64,000 nt of DNA from Agapanthus africanus (lineage: Eukaryota; Streptophyta; Magnoliopsida; Asparagales; Amaryllidaceae), in the NCBI GenBank assembly GCA_030015575.1, contig JASDDO010000026.1:75292530-75356529 (forward strand). Direction: 5' to 3'. Shown in pieces: positions 41,774-54,012 of this stretch (its first letter is position 1; each line of letters opens with the position of its first letter). Below the pieces are notes generated by a model. It made no database searches. It saw only the letters and a program-made list of their open reading frames with translations, and had not been told where the DNA came from. Both the position numbers and the translations under genes were made by a program.

Positions 41774-44742
41774 TGTAACACCCGAGCCCAATACTACTGT
41801 TTTTCAGTTACTGTTTGAGTATTAGTGTGGTACTCATTTCATTTATCTTACTTGTTTGTGGCTTACTGTAAAATTTTACCCGGTAAAGTCATTTCTGCAT
41901 ATAACAAATTTTGGCATCTAAAATAAAATTAAAAATATTCATCTTGGCCTACTCGACAACCCTGGCCTTATGGTAGCGTCCGTGTATTGTGTTCTCGTCC
42001 CGTTCAGTGAAACAGGCGAGTTTGGACGGTTACGCGCGCGTACATGTGTCCGTTTTAGGGGTATGCTTTTTAATCATAAGACACTTAATTTTTGGACCCG
42101 ACCCGGGAGCGATTCGGAAATGTTTTATTTGGCGCCAAAATCCCAAAATTTTAATAATCTTTAAACCATAATATTTCCGTAACTTATATAAATCTTACTC
42201 TTAATCTTTAAATCTTTTTTATTTGTTCTAAACGTTTAAAATCTTTCTTTCAGCCAATCACAAAATCTTTCTTTCAGCCAATCACGAGATCCATATATCC
42301 CGTGGGCCCCACCTCCTCAATCTCTCTCTCTCTCTCTATCTCTTTCTCTATCTCTCTCTCTCTCCCCCCCGATCTCTCTCTCTCTCTCATTATATTCTTC
42401 CTCTCTCTCTTCTTATAAATTCTCCCTTCTCATTTTTTTTTCCAGAAAACCCAACGAGCCCTCGCGCAAGCCCTAGCCGCCTCCATCCTCGCCGCCGCAG
42501 TCTCAACGCCGGCGACGCCATCACCATCACCCTCGCCTCCTCTTCCTCGTCTCACCCATATCCTCTTTCTTCCACCCTCGCAGCCACCGTTGCACCCCGC
42601 CGCGGCCGCCTGCAGTTCCCTGCAACCGTTCCAGCGTCTCGCCGCCGACGATCACCTCGTCGTCGCCCCCACCATCGTCCTCGTCCTTCCCTCACCATCC
42701 TCCTCCCTTCTCCCGGTGCACCCCGACCAGACCTACGACCACCTGCACACCAGCCGCAGCCACCCGCAGCCCCTGCACACCGTCGGACCGCCGTCTGTCG
42801 CCGCCGATGACCCCGTCCTCTTGTCCCCGACCTCGCACGCTCCTCGGTAAGATACTTCCCTCCTCCTTTCTCTTCTTCGTTCTTTCTCGGCTAATGCATT
42901 CTTAATCGGCAGTCCCCCCCCACGATCACTGTTCACTGCCGGAGCACTGTCGTCGCGACCTACGATATCGACCCCTTTACCGATCATCGTAAGCACCCTC
43001 TCAGATCCTCCTCCCCCCTTTCTTTTTATTTTCCTTGTATTTCTTTGCTTTCTTGTTTCATACCATGATGTTTCATTCACTGTTCTCTTTCTCGCCGGAA
43101 TCCGGCGATGCCGACGACGTGATCCGACGTTCCAGCGAGGTACCCCGATCCGCGTGGTTCCATTGTTCGTTGTTTGGGTTCAATCCGTGAACCGTGCGTC
43201 CGTCGCGAGTTTTCCCGCCGACGTTTACGTTCCGTTTTTCCCGGTTCACGACCCGTCGAGGCAAGTACCCCTTGCTACATGCTATACAATATTTACATAT
43301 ATGTATTGACACCCTAAACCTGCAAAATTTAACTTGGTACAATCGTTTCCCATTTTCGGTTACAATATTGCATTATATCATTTTACTGTTAAACATGGAA
43401 CTTACAGTTTGCAAATTGAACCTAATAATTATATCTACCTGTTCAATCACATTTTACTGTTTAAACAGCTGGTAGCATTTATCCCTGTAGTTCTGTTACA
43501 TTCGGACACTCGCATGCATTTTAACCTGAAATAACTGTATTGAACCGTTACATAAATTATTGCACCGCTAAGGGTGCTTAAACCTGTTAACATGGCTAAA
43601 CGTCTATATCGTTTTACTGCACTATTGTAATTTGAATGAAACTGCTTATTATGTAATTCATTGCTTATCTCATGTTGTTAATACCCATGTTTGATTATAT
43701 ATCTGATTGTGAGCACACCCACGATATTGTTTACATCTTGACCTGACATTGCTACACATGTATATATTGATATACCTGACATGGTACCGTATACTGTTGA
43801 CTTGACCTGATGTACCATGACCCGACCCGTTACCTGATCTTGTGTCTAATGCCAACAAACCTGACATGTAGTCCTCATGGACCGTTCCTGTTGTCTATCC
43901 AGACAAACCTGCTTTTACCTGATCCTGTGTTGGCATTAGTTCTTGATTACTGAATACCTGACTCGACATACATAACTTGGGGGTATGGGGAAATCAAAGG
44001 TGAAACCGACTTGTAACTCAACAGTTCGATACTTGTTCTGATCAGTCTTACGGGCTAGGCCAGCCCCGGAGTGATGATGCTGACATCACTCGCCCATTCT
44101 GCTACCTGTTACTGCCTAGCGGCACGTCTCGGATTCAGCCCCGAGGATCTTGACCGTGGTCCCGGGCATGCACGGGATACTATTGAGTTACATCGACGAT
44201 TCATCAATTAATTTCAAAGACTTTAGAATAGAAAACCTGATAGAACAGTTTAGTTACCTACTGCACACTACCCTGCACTGCTTGATTCACATTATTGCTA
44301 CTCTCGTTTCATTCATGTTTATGTTGCATTGCCTGTTACATTGTTCATATTATATTACTTGTTGACATGACGCGCTGACGTCTGGGTTTTGCATGGCCCA
44401 GATTCTGTACCGCTGTTGCAGTCCGAGCAGGAGTACTTCAGCCAGCAGGCTGAGCTGTGAGTTCAGTAGTAGTTAGTTTTATTTCCTGCATTTATTTCCT
44501 GATGTGAGCCCGCATTATGGGACATACATTTCAGTTATTTGTATTGGATCATTTGCTTCCGCATTTATTTATTATTGACTCATGTTATTCTGGATTATGG
44601 ACATGTTTTGGATAGTCTTATCTTGTTCTTGATATCTCTACAGCTGTAATGTGACTGTGGATGGATACTTCCTACCCACAGGTAGTATGGTTGGCTATGT
44701 CACGTGCCCAATCTAGCGTACTCTGGGAAGCGGGGCGTGACA
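41774..44742 (+). mobile_element. Del/Tekay-like solo LTR (2969 bp) with CCCGG target duplication
   Basis: It starts TGTAACACCC, ends GGGGCGTGACA, and is flanked by CCCGG at 41769-41773 and 44743-44747. There is no primer site, tract or coding region inside. CT microsatellites lie at 42320-42410. The Pro- or Arg-rich ORFs around 42590-43340 are LTR sequence. It sits in exon 2 of the PF04195-like gene. Confidence 0.9.
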
Positions 44743-45027
44743 CCCGGCCGGGATACAGGTATAGGAGGGAGACTTCTTTATCGAGCTGCTTTCGGGGCTT
44801 TCCATGGGTGATGGTTTACTGGCGGACATGGAGAAGGTGGTGGGGGCCAAGATTCCCCGAGAAACCTTAAAGACCCAATTGGCGGCGATAGCTCAGAAGG
44901 CTGTTCAGGTCGGTAACTTTTCCAAAATTTCTCCAAGTGTTTTTTCTCTGTTTAGATCCTAAAACGGTTCGTATTTTCCGTAGGTCCTCCAACATTGCGC
45001 CTATCTTGCCGCCATGGAGGCCGAGGA

Positions 45028-47005
45028 TGTAAGTCGATGTCGTACACCCCACGCACTTGTGGGGAGGCGGAATTTATAAAAAACAATTTTCTTGACTTGC
45101 AACACCGACCTAAACTCCAGGATCTTTACGGAAACCTTAACTAGCTATTCTACTTGGAGGTTCTAACAACTCGGTAAGAGTTTTATACCTCCTAGATACT
45201 CATCTTTCGGGTCTCCTCCTCCTCCTTTTCTTGAGCTCCTCGAAGATCCGGATCGCGCTTGAACGTCGATCTCCTCATGTCAAAGACGATCCACCCAAAA
45301 GTCTTTGGTTCAAGCTCCAACCTCTAAACCGAGGTAACTAAAGTACCTAGTTCGCTAAACTGGGTAGCTTAGAAGATGTAGAGTCTTAATTGGAGTATTT
45401 AATCTCAAGTGACCCTATAGTTCACAACACATGTGAGGGATAAAGGTCTTGAGGAAGAAGGAGAGGAAAAATGAAGAGAGAAAGGAAAATAGCAAATGAG
45501 CTAGTCTTGGCAAGTGAAGAATGGCTCATGCTCTTTCTCACATCAAGCATGCAATATTTTCCAATTAAAAATATCAACCATGCTTGAATAGTGAAGCCAA
45601 ACCAATAAACAAAACAATAAGCCATGTTTCACTTCATGCCACAAATATCTCCATTTTTCACCTCATTAATCTATTTGCAAAAATAGATAAATCCAAATAA
45701 TTAGGTGTCCCATTCTAGAAGCATCTCTTGTAAAATTACAAGAATACCCTCACTGTATATACATACCCGTATTCGTACTCCAAAAAATACGAATACAATC
45801 AGATAATAATCCAATAATATAATACTAGAATCCGGCTTAAACCAAAGCCCGCTAGTATTATTCGTTCGAACAATATCCGTGCAGGTAGTGCACGTATATG
45901 ATCGGAACCCTGCACGCAAAACCATACGGCCTCTATATCGTTTCGCCTGAACCAGGGAAACTCTCTGTGTGAGACTCTAAAAACTCGATAGTACGCTGGC
46001 AACGAGTTTAACCACAAGTCCGTCAGTGGCACTAGCTGTACGTAACGGCTACCCAAGTATCTATCGATAAGAAGACCGACGAGCAAACTCATCCGAACTC
46101 CTGCTGAGCCCATCTATGACAATCTCCGTACAGTCCAGTCTGTTCCTCTAAGAGTATCGCATATCGGGCCTAGGGGTGGTAACCGTCAGACCCCTAATAG
46201 CGCAATAAATCGTGTCGGTGTAGAGCCCAATACACCCTGAGAAACTACTGATGTACCACGAGTAAATCTCGCCTGCCCTGGCTAGGGATTTTATGTAATG
46301 GCTATCCGAACACAGCACGATATCAACTCTCAATACTGGGAGAGACGAATCCGTTCTAACCACTACTGCCTTCAAGTGCTTCGGGACTACACCCAACCAC
46401 TACATATTTGCACGACTCATTTGAGCCGTGGTAGGGCAGTGATCTAAGTACAGTGGGAACACATTCGAGGCGAATAATGATGTCAAGTCAGCGGACTAAT
46501 ATGTACTCATGTCACCCAGGAACTGCTAACTGACGATAAGTATAATACCAACCAGCAGTTCCCATCGAGTTTGTCCAGTGTAACTCATAACCCAATGAGC
46601 ACCTGTATACTATCTCCGGTATCGCACACCAATGGCTGCGGGACACGCCATCTTCCTGACTGGGATGAGAAGCGTATACACTAGTCTACTATGGAGTATC
46701 GATGCCCTATCTCGATAATTCTATGACTAGGGACAAGTATAAGGATGCGCTTATAGACTACTCAGCCCCCACTAGTGTGACTGCCATCATAATGCTGGTA
46801 GTTAAGCAAAGATCCTAAAAGCTCTATCAATATGTATTAGCGATGTACTAAAAGAAACATATACACATATTAAGATAGAATTAAATCAGATAGCATACTA
46901 TCATATTGAGCAAGACTGTTATTATATCTGTGTATATCCCAAGCTTCCAAAATGTAACAATCTAGGACTATACAATAATGGCCTCTAGGGCATATATCAC
47001 CAACA
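45028..47005 (-). mobile_element. Copia solo LTR (1978 bp) with GAGGA target duplication
   Basis: On the minus strand it starts TGTTGGTGATATATGCCCTA, a classic plant copia LTR start, and ends CGACTTACA. GAGGA flanks it at 45023-45027 and 47006-47010. It is related to 13574-15734 and to the fragment at 17839-18804, including the hairpins GTATTCGTA with TACGAATAC (45760-45790) and CGTGCA with TGCACG (45880-45900). It sits in exon 3 of the PF04195-like gene. Confidence 0.9.
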
Positions 47006-47933
47006 GAGGAGGTGGCCCCGACGATGAAGAAAGCCGGTGAATTTTCTTCGTGAGAGGAAGAGCTCCTCTCACAGCTGAAACAGGCGAAGGATAAGGCTGC
47101 CCTCCTAGACTCGAGGTTGGTTGCAGAAGTCTTGATGGTCGCCAAGTTGAAGGAGTCCCATCGACTCCTGACCGACTCTAACCGGGCTATTCAAGCCCAG
47201 ATGGAGGAGGTCAACGGGCTCTATGACGCCATGAAAAGGCAGAGGGACAAGTTCAAAAGAGATGCCCGGGCGGCATACGAGGCGGCGAAGCTTGCGGAGG
47301 GCAGGGCGGAAAAGGCTGTGGAGGAGTGCAATACTTTCGATCAGTTCTACATTGACCTTGCCGACTCCACGGCCGTATGGTGGCACAACGCCCTTGACGC
47401 TGTCAAGGAAGCTTCGCCTGGGTTCAACGACCAAGGGTTTCGCGCAAGGTATCCCTTTGCCGAGGAAGTGCCCTAGCGAGGCAGTGCCGAGCCAGCAGGT
47501 GAAGACGAGGTGGCGGGGGGAAGCGTCGAGCCGGAGGTCGCCACCGAAGCACCTGACGGAAGCGCTGAGCAGGAAGATGCGGCGACTGAGAAGGCAGCTT
47601 GAGCTACCCCGTTATTTTATCAATTTTTTGTAAGCCTCAGGGCATCTTGTAAGGCCGGGGAGCCCATAATACCTTGTACACAGTTCGGAATATAAATAAA
47701 GTATTTTTAGCTCGCTTAAGCAATATTTTTGCTTTTGCAAGTGTAGATAGGCCGGTGTCCCGCGGACGCCAAGTATATATATAGAGTCGAGTGTCGAGCG
47801 AACGAGCGAACGCCAAGTATATGTAGGTCGGCGTCCTTCCTCACCCAAAAGCCAAGGTGAAGACCAAGCGCGACGTACGAACGAGCGATCGCCGAGTATA
47901 GGTAGATCGGTGTCCCTAGACTCGGCCTTGATT

Positions 47934-48237
47934 GAGCCGAGTAGGAAACTACCCGGTCGCCTCGTGATGAGGGCTTTGGATCCGCGGAATGGCCGGGCAG
48001 GAAGCAGCCCTCAGCGGATAAGCCGGGCAGGAAACTACCCAGTCGACTCGTAATGAAAGGTTTGGATCCGCAGAGTGGCCGGGCAGGAAGCTGCTCTCAG
48101 CGGATGAGCCGAGCAGGAAACTACTCGGTCGCCTCGTGACGAGAGCTTTGGATCCACAGGGTGGCCGGGCAGGAAGCCGCCCTCAGCGGATAAGCCGAGC
48201 AGGAAACTACTCGGTCGCCTCGTGATGAGGGCTTTCA
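47934..48237 (+). repeat. 86 bp tandem repeat (3.5 copies) with CAGGAAACTA-loop hairpins
   Basis: GGATCC recurs at 47978, 48064 and 48150. Each unit has a CCGRG-CAGGAAACTA-CYCGG hairpin; arms alternate between CCGAG/CTCGG and CCGGG/CCCGG-type. A GGGC-AGGAAGC-GCCC hairpin also lies within a TCCGC/GCGGA frame. It is preceded by AACGCCAAGTATA repeats (47760-47910). It lies just 3' of the PF04195-like gene. Confidence 0.8.
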
Positions 48238-50481
48238 TATCTTGGCCCCCTTGATTCTTAGAATTTTCTGGAAATGTCGTTCAATCTTCCTTGACCTGCA
48301 TGGGGGAGTGTTCGCCGCCGAAAACCGGGAAGACAAACGTCTTGCCTGAATTTGGGGGCAAATACTATTTGGTTTTATCTGTCCACCTCTTCGAAGATGC
48401 CAAGTTGATTTATGGCACCGTATATCGGAGGTTTAGAGAGATGCGGCCGTTGTAGCGGACTTCGTCAGATTCCCCCTCGTGTACGAGGGTTTTTGATTGT
48501 GAGGACGCTCTTCCCTGTATGCGCAAGCCCCTGCAGTTAATTACGCTACCGCATAGCGGTAACCACTTTCTCCTTCTCCAGATGGTCACTTCGTGTCGTG
48601 TGTGTTTGTTTTATTTTTGGTTGCCCGTGAATTGTATACGGAGACTAATTTATGTTGTCACCCGTAGGGCGTGGATTAGTTTAAATTCATATTTTCTTAG
48701 ATTTGGGTTTGGGTTTGTCTTAAGGATCGTTAACCTCATTTGAGATTAAGATCAACTTAAATGCTTGTTAAGGACACGTTAGTCTAATTTTAGACTAAGG
48801 TCTACTTAACAATATTTTGGGATCATTTAGATCCAACGAAAGAGTATTTGGACTCTATCGTTTTAGTTTAAGGATGTTGCGGTCCATAAAGTTTAAGGAC
48901 ATCATAGTCCATGAGGTTTAAAGACATCGTAGTCTGTATGGTTTAAAGACATCATAGTCTGTAAGGTTTTGGTTTACCCATGTGGAGATGCACCAAAAGT
49001 TATTGGTTATCAGGACCCTCCATCTCTCTAAAGACGTTGAAGAATTACAACGACATGTATCAGAGGTATGAAGAGATGTACCCTTGAATCAATGTTGGTT
49101 TGGAGATCTATAGTCAGGTTTGGGACTAAGACCAATTAAAGAGATTGTGAGCACATAGGCTCGGTTAATCTGAATTAGGGACTTGTGGCCAACTTGGGCT
49201 CAGCCCACTCAGTTTTGAATAAAATGTTGAACATTTGTTTGGGCTCAGTCCTTTTTTTATTCAACAATGCTGAGCATTGATTTGGGTTCTGACACCCCTT
49301 TTCTTTTTTGTCTTTTACTGAGTGTTGAACACTTTTTATAACGCCGGGGCTTTATTTACAGAGCGCTTTGTAATTCCTTACCGCCCATGTGAGAAGCATG
49401 TGGAGAGCTTGGCGCTGAGCGCCAAACTTAGAGCGCTAAGGCGCTTCTTATAAAATAGCGCGTGGAGTGCTGGGCGCTGAGCGCTAGACTTAGAGCGCTA
49501 AGGCGCTGAGCGCCAGACTTAGAGCGCTAAGACGCTTCTTATAAAATAGCGCCCACGTGAGGAGCGCTGGGCGCTGAGCGCCAGACTTGGAGCGCTAAGA
49601 CGCTTCTTTGGCAACTCTGATCAATTCGGTGCTCTGAGAATTAAATTCTCGTTTATGAGAGATTTTGTCTCATGAATTTAAGAACTAAGTTCTTCTTTTA
49701 TGATGAGATGCTATGATCACTTTTGTTTGTTTGTTTTATGAGAGAGTTTGTCTCATGGATATGTGATCTAGAAAAAGAACTAAGTTCTTATGACGTGAGA
49801 GTTAAACTTTCAAATATGGAGGAGATATTATGATCTCTCTTCTTTTTATTTACCTTGAAGAAGGTTCTTCTTCTTAGAGCTTACTCTTCTCCTTTTCTTT
49901 TCTGAGAACTTGAAACTTATAGGGAGGTTTCTCCTCTGTAAGACTTGAAGTCTTGGGTTTATATAGAGGAGGCTGATTTGTTGAATCAGTTAAGGAAATC
50001 TCTTATTGAGAGATTTCTGATTGATTTGGGGATGTTTCCTACCATTGGATCTTTGATCCAAGGGTCTCTGTTTTACAGAAGACATTTTTCTTATTTATAA
50101 CAAGATTGGGAAAATATTTTCTCATACAGTATTTCTTCTGTATTTTGGTGATTTTTAATCACCATGGGATCTTTGATCCAACGATGCTCTGATTCACAGA
50201 ACACAATCTTTCTTATTTGGAAAGATTTGAGGAGTATTTCCTCAACAGAATTTTATTCTGGTAATTTGATGATTTATCATCTTCGTTGGATCTTTGATCC
50301 AGCGCTGGCGCTCTCGTGCTTCGCACGTGAGGCGCTACCTCAGAGTCTTTTGACTTTTAGCACTGGCGCTCTTGACGCTAACGCTCTCATGCTTTGCACG
50401 TGAGTCGCTGCTTCAGAGTTTTTAGTGCTGGCGCTATCGTGTTTTGCACGTGAAGTGCTGCTTCAGTTTCTTTGACTCTTA

Positions 50482-50525
50482 GGATTGTGTAAGTAAATCA
50501 AATGATCCCCGGCAACGGCGCTATT
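50482..50525 (-). other. Extra primer-binding site and internal stub beyond the Athila 3' LTR
   Basis: Forty-odd bases match 57834-57880, the primer site and first internal bases of the element, yet lie outside the left (3') LTR. The left LTR therefore also has the 5'-LTR context of a second, otherwise missing element. Confidence 0.8.
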
Positions 50526-52284
50526 TGATTGAATGAATTCTTCGTTGTGTATGTTGAGAAAATTGAATATAGAAATCACAACCAAAAATTATTTGACCGC
50601 AATCAATAACGGTGTCGAATGTAGCGCGTTAGTAAGTGCGGATCGTCCACAGGGAAAGTATAATTGTTCGTGCTTCGAATTAGATGAGTCGAAACTTTAA
50701 GGAAAAGAAAAGAAAACAATTCATGATTTATAAAATTGCATTTAAAGGAAGAGAAAATATCTAGATCTAAGAAAGTATTAAAATCAAGAAGTGATAATTT
50801 GGGATGATTTCCAACCAACAATCAAGATTCAAAGTGTAGCTCGTAGAAGTAGATCGGATCTATAGATGTGATGAGATCTAAAGATTTCATGTTCTTATCC
50901 ATTAACTAATTGATACTAGATCGATGATAATTCATCGAGGTTAAGGATTTTGCGAAAAAGCTAGGGTTTCCTCATCTTATCCTTTATCCTTTCAATGAAT
51001 CTCATTCAAATTCTATCTTCTAGTTAATCAAATGATCAATCGTTGATCCCTAGTTTAGAGTGAACACAATCAAGAAAGGATCGTCCCGAAACTAGGTCAT
51101 CGATCATTTGATTCACAAGAATTTACAATAGTTATAGGATTTAAGAATTGTAAAAAGATCTAAATCATCATCATTCTATTGATCGTCACAACTCCTATAC
51201 GAGCGGAGATTTACTCAAACATCATGATAACAAACACAATCACAAATTGAGATCGAATCATAATGTTGAATCAAAAGAAAAGCAAGATATAGAAATTTCA
51301 CCTTTATTTATCGATAAATTTCGTTACAACTCTCTTGAATTTACAAAAGGAAGGAACTAGATCGTCGATTTCGGCTTCGCTCGGCTCCTTGAGTCGCGGA
51401 TCGGCTTAGATCTCTTACTCCGTTGAAATCCGGCATCGCTTTCTAAAGGTTGAAGGCTCTCTTGCTTGAATGGTACTCGGGATCTTGATCTTGATTTTGA
51501 ATTGGAATTAGGGTTAGGGTTTGGCACAAGTCGTGTCACTCAACTTGTGGGTGGAAGAAGATGGATGATTTCTTGAACAAGAATTTACCCTAGATCTAGG
51601 CTCCTATTTATAGACCATCAAAACCCTAGATTTAGGATTTGAATTTTGAATTTCCCTCCAAAAGTTTGTTGAGGAGATTTGAATTTCCCTCCAAAAGTTA
51701 GTTAAGGAGAGCCTTCTAGATGAAGTTTGTTAAGCCGAGCCTTCTAGATATGCCACGTGGAGAATCGGGAGTCTTCTGGAAGCTTGGGTAGTTATATGAG
51801 ACACGTGTAAAAAATATGAGCTGATGAAGTCACCATAGCGCCGCGGATCCGCGGCACAAGAGGGCTCCCGCCGCGGATCCGCGGTGGTTTGTGGGCCTTA
51901 GGCTTGATTCTTTTCTGGTAATTCCTTCTATAATATTTGGGCCTTGTTTTGATATGTTTAATTTCATGTTTCCCTCTAGATTGCTACCAGATCTCAAAAC
52001 TTGGAGTTGGTGTATTTTTGTTCAGCTCTTTTCCCAATTTTGGCTTTGTTCCTGTAATTTCCTGCACAATTTCCTGAGACAAGAGTTGCGCAATACAAGA
52101 ATGATGTGATGCCATGATAAACACACAATTTCCCTAAAAGTGCCGGTTTTAAAGTCTTACACATGCAATCTGGTATTTCAGAGATGTTTTGCTAATATGT
52201 GCAATATGAATACCGAACACTTCTAGATGAGTGCAAATGATAGGGAAATTGTCGTGTTAAAAATGCAGTATTTTCGACTGATCA
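50526..52284 (-). repeat. Athila-like 3' LTR (1759 bp)
   Basis: It is preceded on the minus strand by a purine tract (52285-52297) and has a TATA box (TATAAATA, 51605-51612). It differs from the 5' LTR at scattered positions. Confidence 0.9.
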
Positions 52285-52297
52285 AATTCCCCCAAAC
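52285..52297 (-). other. Athila polypurine tract
   Basis: The minus strand reads AAGTTTGGGGGAATT up to the LTR start. Similar tracts recur at about 53490-53502, 53605-53619 and 53668-53682. Confidence 0.75.
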
Positions 52298-54012
52298 TTA
52301 TTTTCGATCGTCTCGATCGAACTGTTTTATTAAAAAGAGAAGGAGAAAATAAAGAAAGAGAAAAGCACACTTTCGTAGGCAACACGATTGCACTGAGCAC
52401 GTGCAACAAGCCTTTAAATCTCTAGGTGTCCCTAGTAGGAGGAGTGTTGTCTCCTGAGGGTTTTCAGCGGATTGCACCCACAAAATCCAATAATAAAAGG
52501 AAGATCATGAATATTACATTTAAAGACAAGAATTGTAAAGGAAAAGCCTTGAAAATTAGGGTTTCCAACTAAGCTAGCTTTTCGGTTGTCATGAGCCCTA
52601 TCTTAATGGTCATGAAAAGATGTCAGAAATCACGTCCTCCTTCAATAAAATATCGTCTTATTCTTCATTCCTATCTTTCTTCCAAACATCGATCATATAA
52701 CCCTACGTGTGTGTAATATACATCCCTACATCCGGAGAATTCAATTCAAGCTATCATACTCTTGCCCATCAGCCTCAGTACTTTTTAATTAATGAATATT
52801 TAGATGATGTTGCTCACACACTTTCATGCGACCGTTAATACTTCTTGAGGTACTAATGCTTGCTTATTTGGTGTTTTTCCTCGTCTTGCACCACCTAAGG
52901 CATAGCAGTGACTCCCAGACCAGTTGGCCTTAGGGCACTAGGTGAAGAGGCACCCTCGCTATATATTTTTTTATTGCCCTCGGTGATAACAAAACCAGTG
53001 TCCATTTTTCTCACCACTTTATATTTTATTCATCATTTTTTTTATTCCCTACATACATCGGCTCTAAGACAAGAGCATTTCAAGGTATTCTCTACTATCC
53101 CAGGCTTCAAGACGTGTGTAAGTGCGAATAGTAGGGTATCAACGTTCAAAATATTTGGCTTCCAGAATAGAAACTATTTTTCAGACTTATTTTTATTCTC
53201 AGATTAGTGACTTCCTTCATTTTACTAACCCTTGGGACAACGGCTCATAACTACTTATTACTAGTTCGTATAAGAAAACTTCTAATTTTCTTAGTTTTCT
53301 TAAATTTTTCAAATCTTTTGGATGTAATTTTTCACTATCTAAACTTTTATTATCTTATTTATGTACAAATATATTTTTATTTTATTTTTTATTTTTATTT
53401 TTTTGAAAATTTTTAAATTTTTATAGGTTTTGAAAAATGTTTTGTGCTTATGCAAAGTATGATGCAAATGATGCAAAAATAAGCACAAACTTCCCCCAAA
53501 CTTGTTTTCAACAGTGTCCTCGTTGTTGCCATCTGCTAAATCTCAAAAACCTGTAAGCTTGGGAGGAATTTATTAGTGGGAGCAAAATATTTAAGTGAAG
53601 AACCCCCCCCAAACTTATTTTTGGCTCAAAATTTTGTAAAGATTTTCTTTTCAAGGGCCCGATTATACCCCCCCCCCAAAACTTAAGCAATGTTAATCTT
53701 TGAAAATCACATGAGGGGGTCAAAAATCATTGGTCGATGCCAAGCTTTGCAAAGACTGTACGTTAACACCAACCAATCGAAAATTTTATCAATGCAGTGC
53801 TCGGGTTGGTGGAAGAAGAAGTGGGGACAGGGTAAGTGGTGGAATAGAATGTGTGTGCGTCTCGTTTTGGAGAGACGATGCAGTGATTATGATGGATTAC
53901 TCGCATTCTTTTTACAGTTCAAAAGAAGGGGTGGAGGTTCAATTTCATTGATTGGGAGATGATTCATCTCAACACCCGTGTCATTCAAAAATGCGAGTTC
54001 ATCAGCGAAGAT
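52298..54012 (-). other. Non-coding region between protease and 3' LTR
   Basis: I find no pol motif in any frame. It contains three additional purine-tract-like sites and one arm of a 160 bp inverted repeat (53668-53826). In Athila-type elements this space would hold reverse transcriptase and integrase. Confidence 0.65.
53668..53826 (+). repeat. Inverted repeat arm, left (partner 57573-57735)
   Basis: It reads CCCCCCCAAAACTTAAGC at one end to GGTTGGTGGAAGAAGAAGTG at the other. The reverse complement, about 85-90% similar by eye, lies at 57573-57735, so the two arms flank gag-protease. Confidence 0.8.

Larger units (their letters stand above)
40500..47602 (+). pseudogene. 'Putative gypsy-type transposon' (PF04195-like) gene, broken by two solo LTRs
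   Basis: The N-terminus is Ser/Glu-rich (40540-40690) and frameshifted before the main domain. The core (40714-41392, about 226 codons) has LHLEAFRTGMCLPFSYEV, LAPGQLALNSWRILLGFL and WPVPTKWHWV, the pattern of PF04195 plant proteins. Intron 1 is 41393-41497 (GTAAGT...CAG). Exon 2 runs 41498-41773 and resumes at 44748-44908 after a solo LTR. Intron 2 is 44909-44983. Exon 3 runs 44984-45027 and resumes at 47011 after a second solo LTR. It encodes a coiled coil (EEELLSQLKQAKDKAALLDS) and an acidic tail ending at 47602. The frame is continuous across both insertions, but TAG stops lie at 41545, 41668, 41743, 44762 and 47474 and a TGA at 47051. Such genes accompany some plant retroelements; the function is unknown. 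Confidence 0.7.
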
